This document shows positions 53,659-63,509 of a stretch of 64,000 bases of DNA, in pieces. The notes beneath the pieces are model-generated. The model was given only the letters and a program-made list of their open reading frames with translations. It did no database searches and was not told the origin of the DNA. The stretch comes from Thiorhodovibrio frisius (GTDB taxonomy: Bacteria; Pseudomonadota; Gammaproteobacteria; Chromatiales; Chromatiaceae). The DNA is taken from assembly GCF_033954835.1 (NCBI RefSeq), contig NZ_CP121471.1:2164501-2228500 (forward strand), written 5' to 3'. Position numbers and translations under genes: made by a program. How positions within the stretch are numbered: the first letter of the stretch is position 1; every line of letters starts with the position of its first letter.

Positions 53659-55755
53659 ATGGTGATTTCCATGCGCCTGATCGATTATCTGCGACTAAAA
53701 CCCTACGGAGACTCCCTGCTGACACCGGCGGCCGCTGCCTGGATTGGTTCGGCGCGGGTTCTGGTCTTCCTAATGGCCAGTATTGAAGGCTTCGTCTGGG
53801 GTGCTGTCGGTCTCTCAATGGTGCCATCAGAAACAGCTTGGCTTGGGCCACCCGTCGGCCTGTTTCTGTTCGCCTTGATGTTCGCGGTCATCTGGATCCT
53901 CGATGCCTCGTTGGTCATGTCCGAAAAGCCGAGCCTCGGTGCCCAACCCGCCAACAAGGGGCTGGCTGGCACTGGGCGCAGGGTGCGTTGGCTGACCGGG
54001 CTGCTGGTTCGCGTCGCCATTGTCGCCATCTCGCTCTATGTCACTGCACCCTTTGTCGAGAAGCTGATCCGCGCCGACGATATTGCCACTTGGCATCAGG
54101 CCCAGGTCGAGCACTATTTCGACCAGCGCGCGCGCGGTCTCGCGGCACAAGTCGAGGCCCGTGCCGCTCAGCAAGGTGCTGGCTATGACGCCCGCATCCA
54201 GGATCTGGAACGGCAAATCAGCGTCTTGCAGCAGACCATCGAGGGCGAGCGCGAAGGTCGCGAGCAACTCACCGCCGAGTACCGGCCCGAGCTCCAAGTG
54301 TTGACCCGGGATCTGGCCGAGGCACGCGAGCGGGTTGGTAACGAGGTACTCGGGCGCGACGGTCGTCCCGAAGGATTCGGCCCCGAGGCGCAAAAGTGGA
54401 CGGATCGCGCGGATCGCCTGGCGGAAGCCCTGGCCGAGAAGCGCGCCGAGCTAAGCGAGCGTCTGGTACCCGTCGAGGCCAGAATCAAGGACCAACAAGA
54501 ACGCCTCGATCGGCTGAATGACGCCTTGGCGGATCTGCGCTCTCAGCAGCAGGATCTGCTCGTGCGCGTCGCCAAGGAGGTCGAGGCGGAGCAGCCGCCG
54601 GCCGCAGCGCCGACACTGACCTTCGCCGCGCGATCCAAGGCACTGAATGCGCTGCGAGAAAGTCCTGCCGAGCAAGGCGTACCGCATTTCGAAACCGTCG
54701 AGGGCTTTGCTCAGGCCGCGCTTGGCATCCTGTTTTTTGCTCTCATCGCGCTGAAGCTATTCGAGCCACCCGCGGTGCAGGCCTACTACAGCGACAGCAT
54801 CCAGGATGAATACCCCAAATATCTCCATGGGGGCCTGGCGGACATCCCGGGGTTTGACCAGTATGACGACCCCGCTCGTCGCCTGACACCGGGCGAATTC
54901 GCGCGTCTTTGGCGGCAATGGCAGCGTGATCCAGACGCCATGGTGGCCGAGCACCGCGCCGAGATCGAGGCGCAACGGCGTTTGGCGCGCATGAACGCCG
55001 ATCAAGCCTATGAGGACGAGCTACTCAACCGCCGCCGCGAGAACATTGATGCGCAGCTCGCACTCGAACTGCGCGAGCGCGAGTCCAAATTCGCGGCACG
55101 CGAGCGCGAGTTGGAAATGCGTTTGGAGAAACTGCGTGTACGACTGGGCGATGAAGCCGAGCTGGAACGTGAGCGCGACAGACTGCAACTCGCCCACGAC
55201 CATGAGCAACGGGCCGCAGCCATGGCTGAGGCCGAGCGAGAGCAGCGCGAACAACAGCTCCAGGCACTGGAGCGCGAGCTCGAACACCTCCGCGCCGAAC
55301 TCCACGCACAGCATGAACGTCAGCTCGATCTCGCCCGCCAACTCGCCGAGACCGAGCGCGCGATCAGCGCAAGCAAGCAGTCAATTCAATTCCTGGAGGC
55401 CGAGGTCGGCAACAAGGAACCAAGATTGCATCGTTTACGCGACGATCTCGCAAGTCTTGAGCAGGAGCGCACCGCAACTCGGGCCCTCGGGCGTTTCGGA
55501 CGCCTGGGCCGGCGCGCGGCGCGCTTGCAAACCGCCATCCGACGCATCGAGCGGTCCCTGGCGCCTAATCAGCGAGCACTTATCGATCAACGCGGCCAGC
55601 TCAGCGTCTTGGAGTTCGGCAACCAGCAACTCGAGCGCGCACTGGAAGACAGCCGAGCCACCGAGCTGACATTGCGCCACCGTTGCGACAGTCAGCGCGC
55701 GGCGCTTGATGCGCTGCTGCTCTCGACACCAGCTACCTCACAGGCGACCAGGTAG
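53659..55755 (+). CDS. DUF4407-family membrane protein with long coiled coils
   Basis: A 698-residue protein. Helices near residues 25-50, 60-90 and 110-135 (LLVRVAIVAISLYVTAPFVE) precede a first coiled coil (about 150-330: QDLERQISVLQQTIEGERE). A fourth helix lies near 350-370 (AALGILFFALIALKLFEPPA). A second, very long Glu/Arg-rich coiled coil runs from about 440 to the end (NRRRENIDAQLALELRERES). The opening part matches DUF4407. Its size and shape suggest a scaffold or mechanical role in the envelope; unknown. ATG 53659 lies 14 bases after GGGAGGA; ATG 53671 is an alternative. Confidence 0.8.
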   Translation: MVISMRLIDYLRLKPYGDSLLTPAAAAWIGSARVLVFLMASIEGFVWGAVGLSMVPSETAWLGPPVGLFLFALMFAVIWILDASLVMSEKPSLGAQPANKGLAGTGRRVRWLTGLLVRVAIVAISLYVTAPFVEKLIRADDIATWHQAQVEHYFDQRARGLAAQVEARAAQQGAGYDARIQDLERQISVLQQTIEGEREGREQLTAEYRPELQVLTRDLAEARERVGNEVLGRDGRPEGFGPEAQKWTDRADRLAEALAEKRAELSERLVPVEARIKDQQERLDRLNDALADLRSQQQDLLVRVAKEVEAEQPPAAAPTLTFAARSKALNALRESPAEQGVPHFETVEGFAQAALGILFFALIALKLFEPPAVQAYYSDSIQDEYPKYLHGGLADIPGFDQYDDPARRLTPGEFARLWRQWQRDPDAMVAEHRAEIEAQRRLARMNADQAYEDELLNRRRENIDAQLALELRERESKFAARERELEMRLEKLRVRLGDEAELERERDRLQLAHDHEQRAAAMAEAEREQREQQLQALERELEHLRAELHAQHERQLDLARQLAETERAISASKQSIQFLEAEVGNKEPRLHRLRDDLASLEQERTATRALGRFGRLGRRAARLQTAIRRIERSLAPNQRALIDQRGQLSVLEFGNQQLERALEDSRATELTLRHRCDSQRAALDALLLSTPATSQATR

Positions 55756-55955
55756 GAGTGAACACCTGATCGCAATTCAGCGGCGCAGTCTCGGCCTCCT
55801 GAGCGGCGCTGACAGACCGCTTGGCCCTGGAACTAGAGTTACCGTTCACGGAGATTTTTGTGGAGCTACCGACGCTTGTTTCTGATCCAGAAACCGAATA
55901 AGACGATGATCGATTGGGTGATGACTTGTGCGCGATGGCACTGTGGAGAGCTGGC

Positions 55956-56513
55956 ATGATCCGCTTTTTTGACCTGGTGTTTTCCGCGCTGGGCTTGCTG
56001 CTGGGGTGGCCGATCATGCTGTTGCTGGTTGTGATCGGTTTTTTCGACACCGGTTCGCCTTTGTTTCGGCAGGAACGGGTTGGGCGTCATCAAAAGCCCT
56101 TTTTGCTGGTGAAGTTTCGTACCATGCGTCCGGGTACTGCGTCGGTGGCGACACATTTGGCGAGCGCCGAGGCGATTACGCCTTTCGGCCGTTTTTTGCG
56201 GCGCACCAAGCTGGATGAATTACCCCAGCTGTGGAATGTGTTGAAGGGCGAGATGAGCTTGGTCGGGCCGCGCCCCTGTTTGTTCAATCAGCAGGAGTTA
56301 GTCGCTGAGAGGGCCCGGCGTGGGGTCTATAATGCGCGGCCGGGGATCACCGGCTTGGCCCAGGTGAACAACATCGACATGTCAACGCCAACCTTGCTGG
56401 CCGAGACGGACGCGATCATGCTCTCGCGACTCAGGGTGGTGGACTATTTTCGCTATATTTTGCAAACACTCCTCGGAAAGGGTGCCGGTGATCGGGTTCG
56501 CTCGAATTCATGA
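55956..56513 (+). CDS. Monotopic phosphoglycosyl transferase (bacterial sugar transferase)
   Basis: A 185-residue enzyme that puts the first sugar phosphate on undecaprenyl phosphate for O-antigen, capsule or glycan synthesis. It shows the re-entrant helix (FFDLVFSALGLLLGWPIMLL), LVKFRTMRPGT, the catalytic Asp-Glu in RRTKLDELPQLWNVLKGEMS, LVGPRPCLFNQQ and RPGITGLAQVNN. It is the minimal WbpL/PglC-like size. GGAGAG precedes ATG 55956. No other glycan genes are adjacent. Confidence 0.92.
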   Translation: MIRFFDLVFSALGLLLGWPIMLLLVVIGFFDTGSPLFRQERVGRHQKPFLLVKFRTMRPGTASVATHLASAEAITPFGRFLRRTKLDELPQLWNVLKGEMSLVGPRPCLFNQQELVAERARRGVYNARPGITGLAQVNNIDMSTPTLLAETDAIMLSRLRVVDYFRYILQTLLGKGAGDRVRSNS

Positions 56514-56552
56514 CGACTCCAATGCTGTGCTTTTGACCTGCCGGAGTTGCGC

Positions 56553-57659
56553 ATGAATCGGCGAACGCTTCGCCCGTTTCAGCGCCGATCAGGTGTTTCG
56601 CTGGGTTTGGCGCTTGCTCTGGCGCTGGCTGTGACTCTTTGGATGCTGTCTGGCAGCTTCGTCGGCAGCGGGGAAGGGGAGCAGGAGCCAGAAGACCCTG
56701 CGCGGTCTGCGGCCCGCCTGCGGGTGCAGGTGACGGACAGCCTGGCTCAGAGGGTCACAAATGAGGTGGTGGTGCAGGGGCAGCTCGAGCCTTGGCGACG
56801 GTTGACGCTGCGCGCTCAGGTTGAAGGAAAGGTGACGGCGCTGCCAGTGGAGAAGGGCGCATGGGTCGAGGCCGACACCTTGCTGGTCGAACTGGCCGAG
56901 GATGATCGCCCGGCGCAACTCGCGCGCGCGCAGGCCGATGTGGCCGCGCGTGAACTGGAATTGTCGGCGGCAGAAACCCTCGGTCAGAGGGGCATGCAGG
57001 CGCAAACCCAGATCAAAACCGCCCAGGCCGAGTTGGCCCGCGCCCAGGCTGAGGCAACGCGTCTGCGGCTGGAAATGGAGTGGCTGGCAATTCGTGCGCC
57101 CTTTGCTGGCGTGATCGATGGCCGCGACGTCGAGCTTGGCAGCTTTCTGCAACGCGCGGATGCCATTGTGGAGTTGGTTGACGATTCCCGTCTGAAAGCG
57201 ACCGCGCAGGTGCCGCAGCAGCGCGCCGGCGCACTCGCCATCGGCCAGCCAGTAGCGGTCGAGCTACTCGATGGCACTCTGGCGCAGGGCCGCCTGATTT
57301 ACATCTCCCGGGTGGCCGATGCGAAAACGCGCGGTTTTCGCATTGAGGCCGAGGTGCCGAATGCTGAGCGGCGCCTGGCTAGCGGTGTCAGCGCGGAGCT
57401 GCGCATTCACACCGGGGAGGTGGACGGTCATTTTCTCTCTCCTGCCGCCCTGACGTTAAATGATAAGGGTGAGATTGGCGTGCGTACCCTCGATGCGGAA
57501 AATCGGGTGCAATTTGTTCGCGTCGATCTGCTGCGTACTCAATCCGACGGGCTGTGGGTCTCCGGTCTGCCAGCCTCGGCGCGCATTATCACGCGCGGGC
57601 AGGGTTTCGTCAGCGAGGGCGAGCAGGTCGAGCCGGTTCCGCAAGAAGACGGCGTCTGA
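56553..57659 (+). CDS. RND periplasmic adaptor (second system)
   Basis: A 368-residue membrane fusion protein. N-terminal helix SLGLALALALAVTLWMLSGS, lipoyl half LRAQVEGKVTALPVEKGAWV, coiled coil (LARAQADVAARELELSAAET to ARAQAEATRLRLEMEW), second lipoyl half IRAPFAGVIDGRDVELGSFL and a beta-barrel domain. CGGAG six bases before ATG 56553. It is followed after 12 bp by the pump gene. Confidence 0.92.
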   Translation: MNRRTLRPFQRRSGVSLGLALALALAVTLWMLSGSFVGSGEGEQEPEDPARSAARLRVQVTDSLAQRVTNEVVVQGQLEPWRRLTLRAQVEGKVTALPVEKGAWVEADTLLVELAEDDRPAQLARAQADVAARELELSAAETLGQRGMQAQTQIKTAQAELARAQAEATRLRLEMEWLAIRAPFAGVIDGRDVELGSFLQRADAIVELVDDSRLKATAQVPQQRAGALAIGQPVAVELLDGTLAQGRLIYISRVADAKTRGFRIEAEVPNAERRLASGVSAELRIHTGEVDGHFLSPAALTLNDKGEIGVRTLDAENRVQFVRVDLLRTQSDGLWVSGLPASARIITRGQGFVSEGEQVEPVPQEDGV

Positions 57660-57671
57660 GCTGAACAGCAC

Positions 57672-60600
57672 ATGGGTTCCCTGATCGATCTCGCCTTTGC
57701 GCGCAGCCGCACGGTGCTTCTCACCTTTGCCTTTCTTCTCCTCGCCGGGGCGAGCGCCTACCAGAGCATCCCCAAGGAGGCCGAGCCCGATGTCACTGTC
57801 CCCATCATTTTCGTGTCCATGTCACACGAGGGTATCGCCCCCGAGGATGCCGAGCGCCTGCTGGTGCGCCCGATGGAGAAAGAGTTGCAGAGCATCGAGG
57901 GCATCAAGGAAATGACCGCCACCGCCGGCGAGGGCTTCGCGACGGTGCAGCTTGAGTTTCTGGCCGGATTCGACAGCAGCAAGGCGCTTGCGGATGTGCG
58001 CGAGCGTGTCGACCTTGCCAAGGTCGAACTGCCGGATTCCACCGAGGAGCCCTCGGTGGATGAAATCAATGTCGCGCTCATTCCGGTGCTCACCATCGCC
58101 CTTTCCGGGACCCTGCCAGAGCGTGGGTTGGTGCGCATTGCGCGGGATTTGAAAGACCGCATCGAAGCCTTGAGCGGGGTGCTGGAGGTCGACATTGGCG
58201 GTGATCGCGAGGCGCTGATGGAGATTCTCGTCGATCCCGCGGTGATGCACAGCTACGATGTCAGCTATGGCGAGTTGTTTGAATTAATTTCCAGCAACAA
58301 TCGCCTGGTCGCGGCCGGAGCGGTAGAGACAGGCGCTGGTCGGCTGGTGCTCAAGGTGCCCGGCGTGATTGAAGACGTGAGCGATGTGCTGGCGATGCCG
58401 GTCAAGGTCGCAGACGGGCAGGTGGTCACCTTCGGCGACGTGGCGGAGATTCGACGCGGCTTCAAGGATCCGCAGGGCTTTGCCCGCGTCGGCGGACAGT
58501 CGGCGGTTACCCTGGAGGTCAAAAAGCGCGTCGGTGCCAACATTATCGACACCGTTGCGGCAGTGCGCGCGATTGTCGCCGAAGAGCAAGCGCACTGGCC
58601 CGAGGCGCTCCAGGTCGCTTTTATGCAGGATAAGTCTGATCGCATCCGCGAGATGCTGGGTGACCTCCAGAATAATGTGCTCTCGGCCATTGTGCTGGTG
58701 ATGATCGTCATTATTGCCGCGCTGGGACCGCGCTCGGCACTGCTGGTCGGCCTCGCCATTCCCGGGTCTTTTCTGGCGACCATGCTGGTGCTGGAGTCCA
58801 TGGGCTATACCCTCAATATCGTCGTGCTCTTTAGTCTCATCCTGGTGGTCGGCATGTTGGTGGACGGAGCCATTGTGGTTACCGAGCTGGCTGATCGGCG
58901 ATTGCGGCAGGGGCAGGCGTCACGCGCGGCCTATGCCGGAGCGGCGAAACGCATGGCCTGGCCAGTGGCCGCATCCACCCTGACAACCCTGGCGGTGTTC
59001 TTTCCGCTGCTATTCTGGCCGGGGATGGTCGGCGAGTTCATGAAATACCTGCCGATCACGGTGCTGATCGCGCTCACTGCCTCGCTGGCGATGGCGCTGA
59101 TTTTCCTGCCCGTGCTGGGCTGGACCCTGGGTGGGCGAAAGGGGCAACAGGCGCAAGACGTCGAGAGTTCCGAACTGGCACCAACTCCGGCGCGCAATCC
59201 CGACAGCCTGGCTCTGCGTGCTTACCTGGGGCTGCTGGAAAGGCTGTTGCACCATCCGGGCAAGACGCTTGGCATCGCCGTACTGGTGCTGATCGCTTCC
59301 TACGCCGCCTATGCGCAATTCGGCAAGGGCGTGGAGTTCTTTCCCAGCGTCGAGCCCGACCTTGCACTGGTGCAGGTGCATGCGCGCGGAGACCTGTCGA
59401 TTCATGAAATCGACCAGATTCTGCGAGAGGTGGAAAGCCGCATACTAGACATGCCGGAACTGGCCGCCATTTACTCCCGCTCCTACCACGGCGACGGTCA
59501 GAATCAGGGAGCCGAGGACGTGATCGGCACCATTCAGCTTGAGTTCATCGAGTGGTTCCAGCGCCGCCCAGCCGACGCCATCTTGCAGGAGATTCGCTCC
59601 CGCACCGCAGACATTCCGGGCATTCTGGTCGAAACCCGCGAGGCCGAGGGTGGCCCGTCTGAAGGCAAGCCGATCAAGATCGAACTGAGCGCGCGCGAGA
59701 CCAAGCGGATCGGCCCGGTGGCGGAGCAGGTAAGAGCGCTGATCGACCAGCTCGGCGGCTTTGCCGATGTAGAGGACAATCGCCCACTGCCGGGGATCGA
59801 GTGGCGGCTCAAGGTTGATCGCGAACGCGCCGCGCGCGATGGCGCCAATATCGCGCTACTCGGCAATGCCGTGCAAATGCTTACCCAGGGAATTTTGCTA
59901 TCCGAATACCGGCCCGATGACAGCGATGACGAGGTCGACATCCGCGTGCGCTTTCCCCATCACGACCGGCATCTTGATCAGCTCGACACCCTGACAGTCC
60001 CGACCGCCGGCGGCATGGTGCCCATCAGCAACTTTGTTACCCTGAGCCCCTCACCCAAGGTTGGCACCCTGCATCGGGTTGACGCTCGGCGGGCTGTCAC
60101 CATTCAGGCCGATGTCGCCCCTGGTCAGATGGTCGATCATCAATTTCAGCGTCTACGCGAGGCGCTGGCGGCCGCAGACATACCGCCGGAGGTGGAAATT
60201 CGCTTCAAGGGAGAAGACGCCGATCAGCGCGAAGCGGCGGACTTCCTCACCAGCGCATTTATCAGTGCGATTTTTCTCATGGGGCTGATTTTGGTCACCC
60301 AATTCAATAGCCTGTACCAGGCGCTGCTGGTGCTTTCAGCCATTGTATTTTCCACGGCAGGCGTGCTGCTCGGGTTGCTGGTGACTGCCCGCCCATTCGG
60401 CATCGTGATGGTCGGCCTGGGCGTGATCGCGCTGGCCGGTATTGTGGTGAACAATAACATCGTGCTGATCGACACCTACAACCGCCTGCGCAGCGAGCAG
60501 CCCGACCCCATACTCGCGGCCTTGGAGACCTGCCGCCGTCGCCTGCGCCCGGTTTTTTTGACCGCATTTACCACCGTGCTCGGCTTAATGCCCATGGTGT

Positions 60601-60803
60601 TGGCAATGAACATCGACCTGATTGGCCGTAGCATTCGCTTTGGCGCTCCTTCCACCCAATGGTGGACGCAACTGGCCAGCGCTATTGTTGGCGGTCTGAG
60701 CGTCGCGACCCTGCTGACACTGATCCTGACGCCCTGCCTGCTGGTGCTCGGCGACCGTGCGGCCCAAGCCATTGGAGAGCGATGGTCGCGCGCGGCGGAG
60801 TAG
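57672..60803 (+). CDS. RND efflux transporter permease (second system)
   Basis: A 1043-residue pump. It begins IDLAFARSRTVLLTFAFLLL with PKEAEPDVTVPIIFVSM, the subtype that differs from classical AcrB. Helix 4 reads VVGMLVDGAIVVTELADRRL, with Gly at the place of the second relay aspartate. The C-terminal half has ALAGIVVNNNIVLIDTYNRL and LTAFTTVLGLMPMVLAMN. Full length and intact. No regulator is adjacent and the outer-membrane partner is absent. Confidence 0.94.
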   Translation: MGSLIDLAFARSRTVLLTFAFLLLAGASAYQSIPKEAEPDVTVPIIFVSMSHEGIAPEDAERLLVRPMEKELQSIEGIKEMTATAGEGFATVQLEFLAGFDSSKALADVRERVDLAKVELPDSTEEPSVDEINVALIPVLTIALSGTLPERGLVRIARDLKDRIEALSGVLEVDIGGDREALMEILVDPAVMHSYDVSYGELFELISSNNRLVAAGAVETGAGRLVLKVPGVIEDVSDVLAMPVKVADGQVVTFGDVAEIRRGFKDPQGFARVGGQSAVTLEVKKRVGANIIDTVAAVRAIVAEEQAHWPEALQVAFMQDKSDRIREMLGDLQNNVLSAIVLVMIVIIAALGPRSALLVGLAIPGSFLATMLVLESMGYTLNIVVLFSLILVVGMLVDGAIVVTELADRRLRQGQASRAAYAGAAKRMAWPVAASTLTTLAVFFPLLFWPGMVGEFMKYLPITVLIALTASLAMALIFLPVLGWTLGGRKGQQAQDVESSELAPTPARNPDSLALRAYLGLLERLLHHPGKTLGIAVLVLIASYAAYAQFGKGVEFFPSVEPDLALVQVHARGDLSIHEIDQILREVESRILDMPELAAIYSRSYHGDGQNQGAEDVIGTIQLEFIEWFQRRPADAILQEIRSRTADIPGILVETREAEGGPSEGKPIKIELSARETKRIGPVAEQVRALIDQLGGFADVEDNRPLPGIEWRLKVDRERAARDGANIALLGNAVQMLTQGILLSEYRPDDSDDEVDIRVRFPHHDRHLDQLDTLTVPTAGGMVPISNFVTLSPSPKVGTLHRVDARRAVTIQADVAPGQMVDHQFQRLREALAAADIPPEVEIRFKGEDADQREAADFLTSAFISAIFLMGLILVTQFNSLYQALLVLSAIVFSTAGVLLGLLVTARPFGIVMVGLGVIALAGIVVNNNIVLIDTYNRLRSEQPDPILAALETCRRRLRPVFLTAFTTVLGLMPMVLAMNIDLIGRSIRFGAPSTQWWTQLASAIVGGLSVATLLTLILTPCLLVLGDRAAQAIGERWSRAAE

Positions 60804-60822
60804 GGGAGAAGCGGGAAGACAC

Positions 60823-60846
60823 AAAAAAGGGCGCCTAGACGCGCCC
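60823..60846 (-). terminator. Rho-independent terminator of the tRNA cluster
   Basis: On the minus strand GGGCGC-GTCTAG-GCGCCC followed by TTTTTT, 26 bp beyond tRNA-Lys. The T run points to use for minus-strand transcription. Confidence 0.8.
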
Positions 60847-60871
60847 CTTGCGAGTGTAACCAGTTGTTTTT

Positions 60872-60947
60872 TGGTGGGCCGTGAAGGATTCGAACCTTCG
60901 ACCAAGGGATTAAGAGTCCCCTGCTCTACCAGCTGAGCTAACGGCCC
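60872..60947 (-). tRNA. tRNA-Lys (CTT)
   Basis: A 76-nt tRNA: acceptor GGGCCGT/ACGGCCC, anticodon loop CTCTTAA (anticodon CTT), T-loop TTCGAAT and encoded CCA. Last gene of a four-tRNA minus-strand cluster. Confidence 0.96.
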
Positions 60948-61006
60948 GAACGGGATTGATCGAAACGGGATTGATCGAAACTGGGTTGATGGAAACTGGG
61001 TTGATG
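60948..61006. repeat. Tandem 15-bp repeat between tRNA-Lys and tRNA-His
   Basis: Four head-to-tail copies: one of 14 bases (GAACGGGATTGATC), one GAAACGGGATTGATC and two GAAACTGGGTTGATG. Two versions differ at three positions, suggesting duplication in two steps. It lies in the processed spacer of the tRNA transcript. Confidence 0.85.
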
Positions 61007-61022
61007 GATGAGTGGCTTTTGA

Positions 61023-61098
61023 TGGGGTGGACGATGGGAATCGAACCCACGACCACAGGAGTCACAATCCTGCGCTCTACCAACTGAGCTACGTCCAC
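61023..61098 (-). tRNA. tRNA-His (GTG)
   Basis: A 76-nt tRNA with acceptor GTGGACG/CGTCCAC, anticodon loop TTGTGAC (anticodon GTG), discriminator C and encoded CCA. The base at 61099 gives the extra 5' G(-1) needed by histidyl-tRNA synthetase. Confidence 0.96.
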
Positions 61099-61135
61099 CA
61101 TTGTTACAGTGACTGTGTTGAAACAATCTTCGTAT

Positions 61136-61212
<77 letters not shown>

Positions 61213-61337
61213 CTGCTGAGCTAGAGCTCTTGCTACAGTGCTGGCTGAACTGACGACGCCAGCCGAAAATGCAACAGCTGAGAAGTACCCAAAGGGGCTT
61301 GAGAAATACCCAGGGGGTTTCATCAGCCCAGCGAAAA

Positions 61338-61414
61338 TGGTCGGGGTAGAGGGATTCGAACCCCCGACATCCTGCTCCCAAAGCAGGCGCGCTACCAGAC
61401 TGCGCTATACCCCG
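61338..61414 (-). tRNA. tRNA-Pro (TGG)
   Basis: A 77-nt tRNA: acceptor CGGGGTA/TACCCCG, anticodon loop TTTGGGA (anticodon TGG), T-loop TTCGAAT, encoded CCA. First of the cluster in the direction of transcription. Confidence 0.96.
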
Positions 61415-61618
61415 GCGAATTTGCCCAACGGCTTTCGCCAACGGCTTTCGATAGAGGCGAAAGCTAAGCGCGCAATGGTACCCGTGGGTTGGTCATGGCG
61501 TCAATAGCTTGAGCTGTTTTGTCGTGCATCCGCTCGCTTGGGTGCGGACTGCCTGCTGGTGTGATCATGCCCAGGCAGGCGGTGATTTGCCGGTGTTTGC
61601 TTGGGCCGTTGCGGTTGC

Positions 61619-62032
61619 TCAGCTCGCGCTGCTCGGGTTGGAGGAGTCCGCTAGGGCACGCACCCATGCCTCCATGGCGTTGTTAGCCAGCGGCATGGGA
61701 GCCTCGAGGAAACTAACGACGAACTCATCGCCCTGTTCGACCACGCCAATGGAGCGCGGTCGCACGGCCATCACATAGGGATTGGGTAAATGGGTGCCAA
61801 AGCAAAAAACGATGTGCTTGGCCGCTGTGATGTCCTCGGCAATTTCACCGCCCTGCATGTCGCTGGTGTGCTGGTAGTGATCAAAGAACGAAATAAAACG
61901 CGCCTTTGGGTGTTCGTCAACGCAAGTCTTGAGGTAGTCAATGATCTCGTCGACGCTTTGGAAGCGTGTTTCGCTCTTTTTTGTCTCAAGGGTGTAGACG
62001 GGGTACTTTTCCTGCAGCAGGGTTTGTTTCAT
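61619..62032 (-). CDS. DUF6858-like protein
   Basis: A 137-residue cytoplasmic protein: EKYPVYTLETKKSETRFQSV, EIIDYLKTCVDEHPKARFIS, DHYQHTSDMQGGEIAEDITA, KHIVFCFGTHLPNPYVMAVR and SFLEAPMPLANNAMEAWVRA. It matches DUF6858, common in autotrophic and sulfur-oxidising bacteria; function unknown. ATG 62032 follows GGAGA. It lies 52 bp after the SLAC1 transporter gene on the same strand and probably shares a transcript with it. Confidence 0.75.
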   Translation of the reverse strand: MKQTLLQEKYPVYTLETKKSETRFQSVDEIIDYLKTCVDEHPKARFISFFDHYQHTSDMQGGEIAEDITAAKHIVFCFGTHLPNPYVMAVRPRSIGVVEQGDEFVVSFLEAPMPLANNAMEAWVRALADSSNPSSAS

Positions 62033-62084
62033 TAGGAAGTCTCCAATCGGGTGGGTTTGTTGGGAAGGGGCGGATGACAATTGC

Positions 62085-63110
62085 CTAATGTCCGGGAAGA
62101 CAAATGCTATGCTGGCCAATGGCAATAATGGTTCTAATGATCAGAAAACAGACCAGGGTTGTAACCACTATTAATAGGCCTGCGCCGAGATAACCATAGG
62201 CCAGCTTGCTGCTCATCTCATAGAAGAGCAAGCTGGCGATGCAAATGGCCGCCAAGGGAAATGAGTAGGCCCACCACGACAGAAAGAATCCAAGTTTCGC
62301 GAAGTGACGCACCTGGGTGAACAATAACAGGGTCAAGAAGAGCCCGCTGAAATACAAGAGCCGCGCGATGGTGTCGATGTCTGCAATTAGCCTGGTGTAG
62401 GCAATGAAGCCAACGGCTGGCGGTGCGATGAGGATGAACAGCGTCGGCATGAGACGGTCGTCGATCGGGTTGTGAAACATGATGCGATAGAACGCAATGG
62501 TCATCAGCATGCCCCAGAACACCATGCCAGTGCTGAAAAAGAACCATGAGATATCGCTGTATCCCAGCGGGACCCCGGCGACCGGGATTAACACATTGCC
62601 GACTGCCGGAATGAACCAGGCGGGATTCATGTGATGCACCTCGAAGTGCTCATGGTGCATCCATACGCTCACAACGTAGAGCGTGAAGACCAAATGCAGC
62701 GCAGTGCCCGCCATCCACAACGGGCGGCTGATGGCGGGATTAATGGCCAGAAAAGCAATGGCCAGCAGGAGCAGGCTGATTGAGATAGTCGGGAAGAAAT
62801 TGAGCTTCACCGGGTGACGCAGTTCAGCGATTACCGCCTGGCGATGGAAGATGAGCTTGGCTGCATAAAAGAGACCAATCACCACAAAGATGGTTGAACT
62901 GAAGCCAACCGTCCAGGGATTGATTCCGAGATCCCGCTCAAAGACGTGCTGGGCCTTTTCCCAGGCAATGGTCAGCCCGGTCAAGCCCATTACAATGGAA
63001 AAGAATGAAATCGGCATGAAGGACAGGCGGTCAGATGCCTGGTGATCCCCGGTGTTTTCTGCTGTTTGTGTTGGTGCCGGCGCCGATGATGAAACTGAGA
63101 TGGAGGTCAT
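62085..63110 (-). CDS. SLAC1/TDT-family anion channel or transporter
   Basis: A 341-residue inner-membrane protein with about ten helices. It starts LSFMPISFFSIVMGLTGLTI, which fits the TehA/SLAC1 opening, and contains HPVKLNFFPTISISLLLLAI, HHMNPAWFIPAVGNVLIPVA and LPTLFILIAPPAVGFIAYTR. Members of this family carry anions such as nitrate, chloride, malate, sulfite or tellurite. Substrate not clear. The N-terminal 30 residues are Ser/Pro-rich and disordered. Confidence 0.88.
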   Translation of the reverse strand: MTSISVSSSAPAPTQTAENTGDHQASDRLSFMPISFFSIVMGLTGLTIAWEKAQHVFERDLGINPWTVGFSSTIFVVIGLFYAAKLIFHRQAVIAELRHPVKLNFFPTISISLLLLAIAFLAINPAISRPLWMAGTALHLVFTLYVVSVWMHHEHFEVHHMNPAWFIPAVGNVLIPVAGVPLGYSDISWFFFSTGMVFWGMLMTIAFYRIMFHNPIDDRLMPTLFILIAPPAVGFIAYTRLIADIDTIARLLYFSGLFLTLLLFTQVRHFAKLGFFLSWWAYSFPLAAICIASLLFYEMSSKLAYGYLGAGLLIVVTTLVCFLIIRTIIAIGQHSICLPGH

Positions 63111-63509
63111 GCTAAAGGCTCCATGGTAGATCCAAAATAACTGATCGCGATTCTAGGGATTAGCCTTGGGTTTGCAATGAAGATTCGCAATCCTCAGTTA
63201 CTCGGCAGATGGTGCAGAGCGGTCGCTGAGATCGTTGCGTGCCAGCAAGGGGAGCTGGCTACGACCATGGCGGGGGACTGCTGGTTGAGCCTGAAACTGC
63301 CGTGTTGCAAGTACCTCGGCTTGTGCCAGCACAGACCGGAGTCACAGATCCTCGAGGAGCTTGTGTCCGTTGGCGATCTGAGTGTTATCTACAAATCCCA
63401 GTGGCAGCTCGCCAACCCGCACCAATTGGCGTTTGGTGCTGACCAATAGGGGAATTGGGCTGTATTGTGCTAGCATTCGCGGCTGGTATGGGTAGAGGTT
63501 GGCATTAAT
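63111..63509. other. Intergenic region without a supported gene
   Basis: About 400 bp. A frame at 63177-63449 encodes a basic, Cys-containing 90-residue peptide but has no ribosome site and no recognised family. It lies upstream of a lipoprotein gene and may hold its promoter. Confidence 0.35.

Noticed and set aside
60948-61006. Short repeats between tRNAs as a CRISPR array
   Set aside because: The 15-bp units are contiguous, with no spacers, and no cas genes are present.
63177-63449. A 90-codon plus-strand gene
   Set aside because: No ribosome site, no recognised family and unusual composition; left as unsupported.
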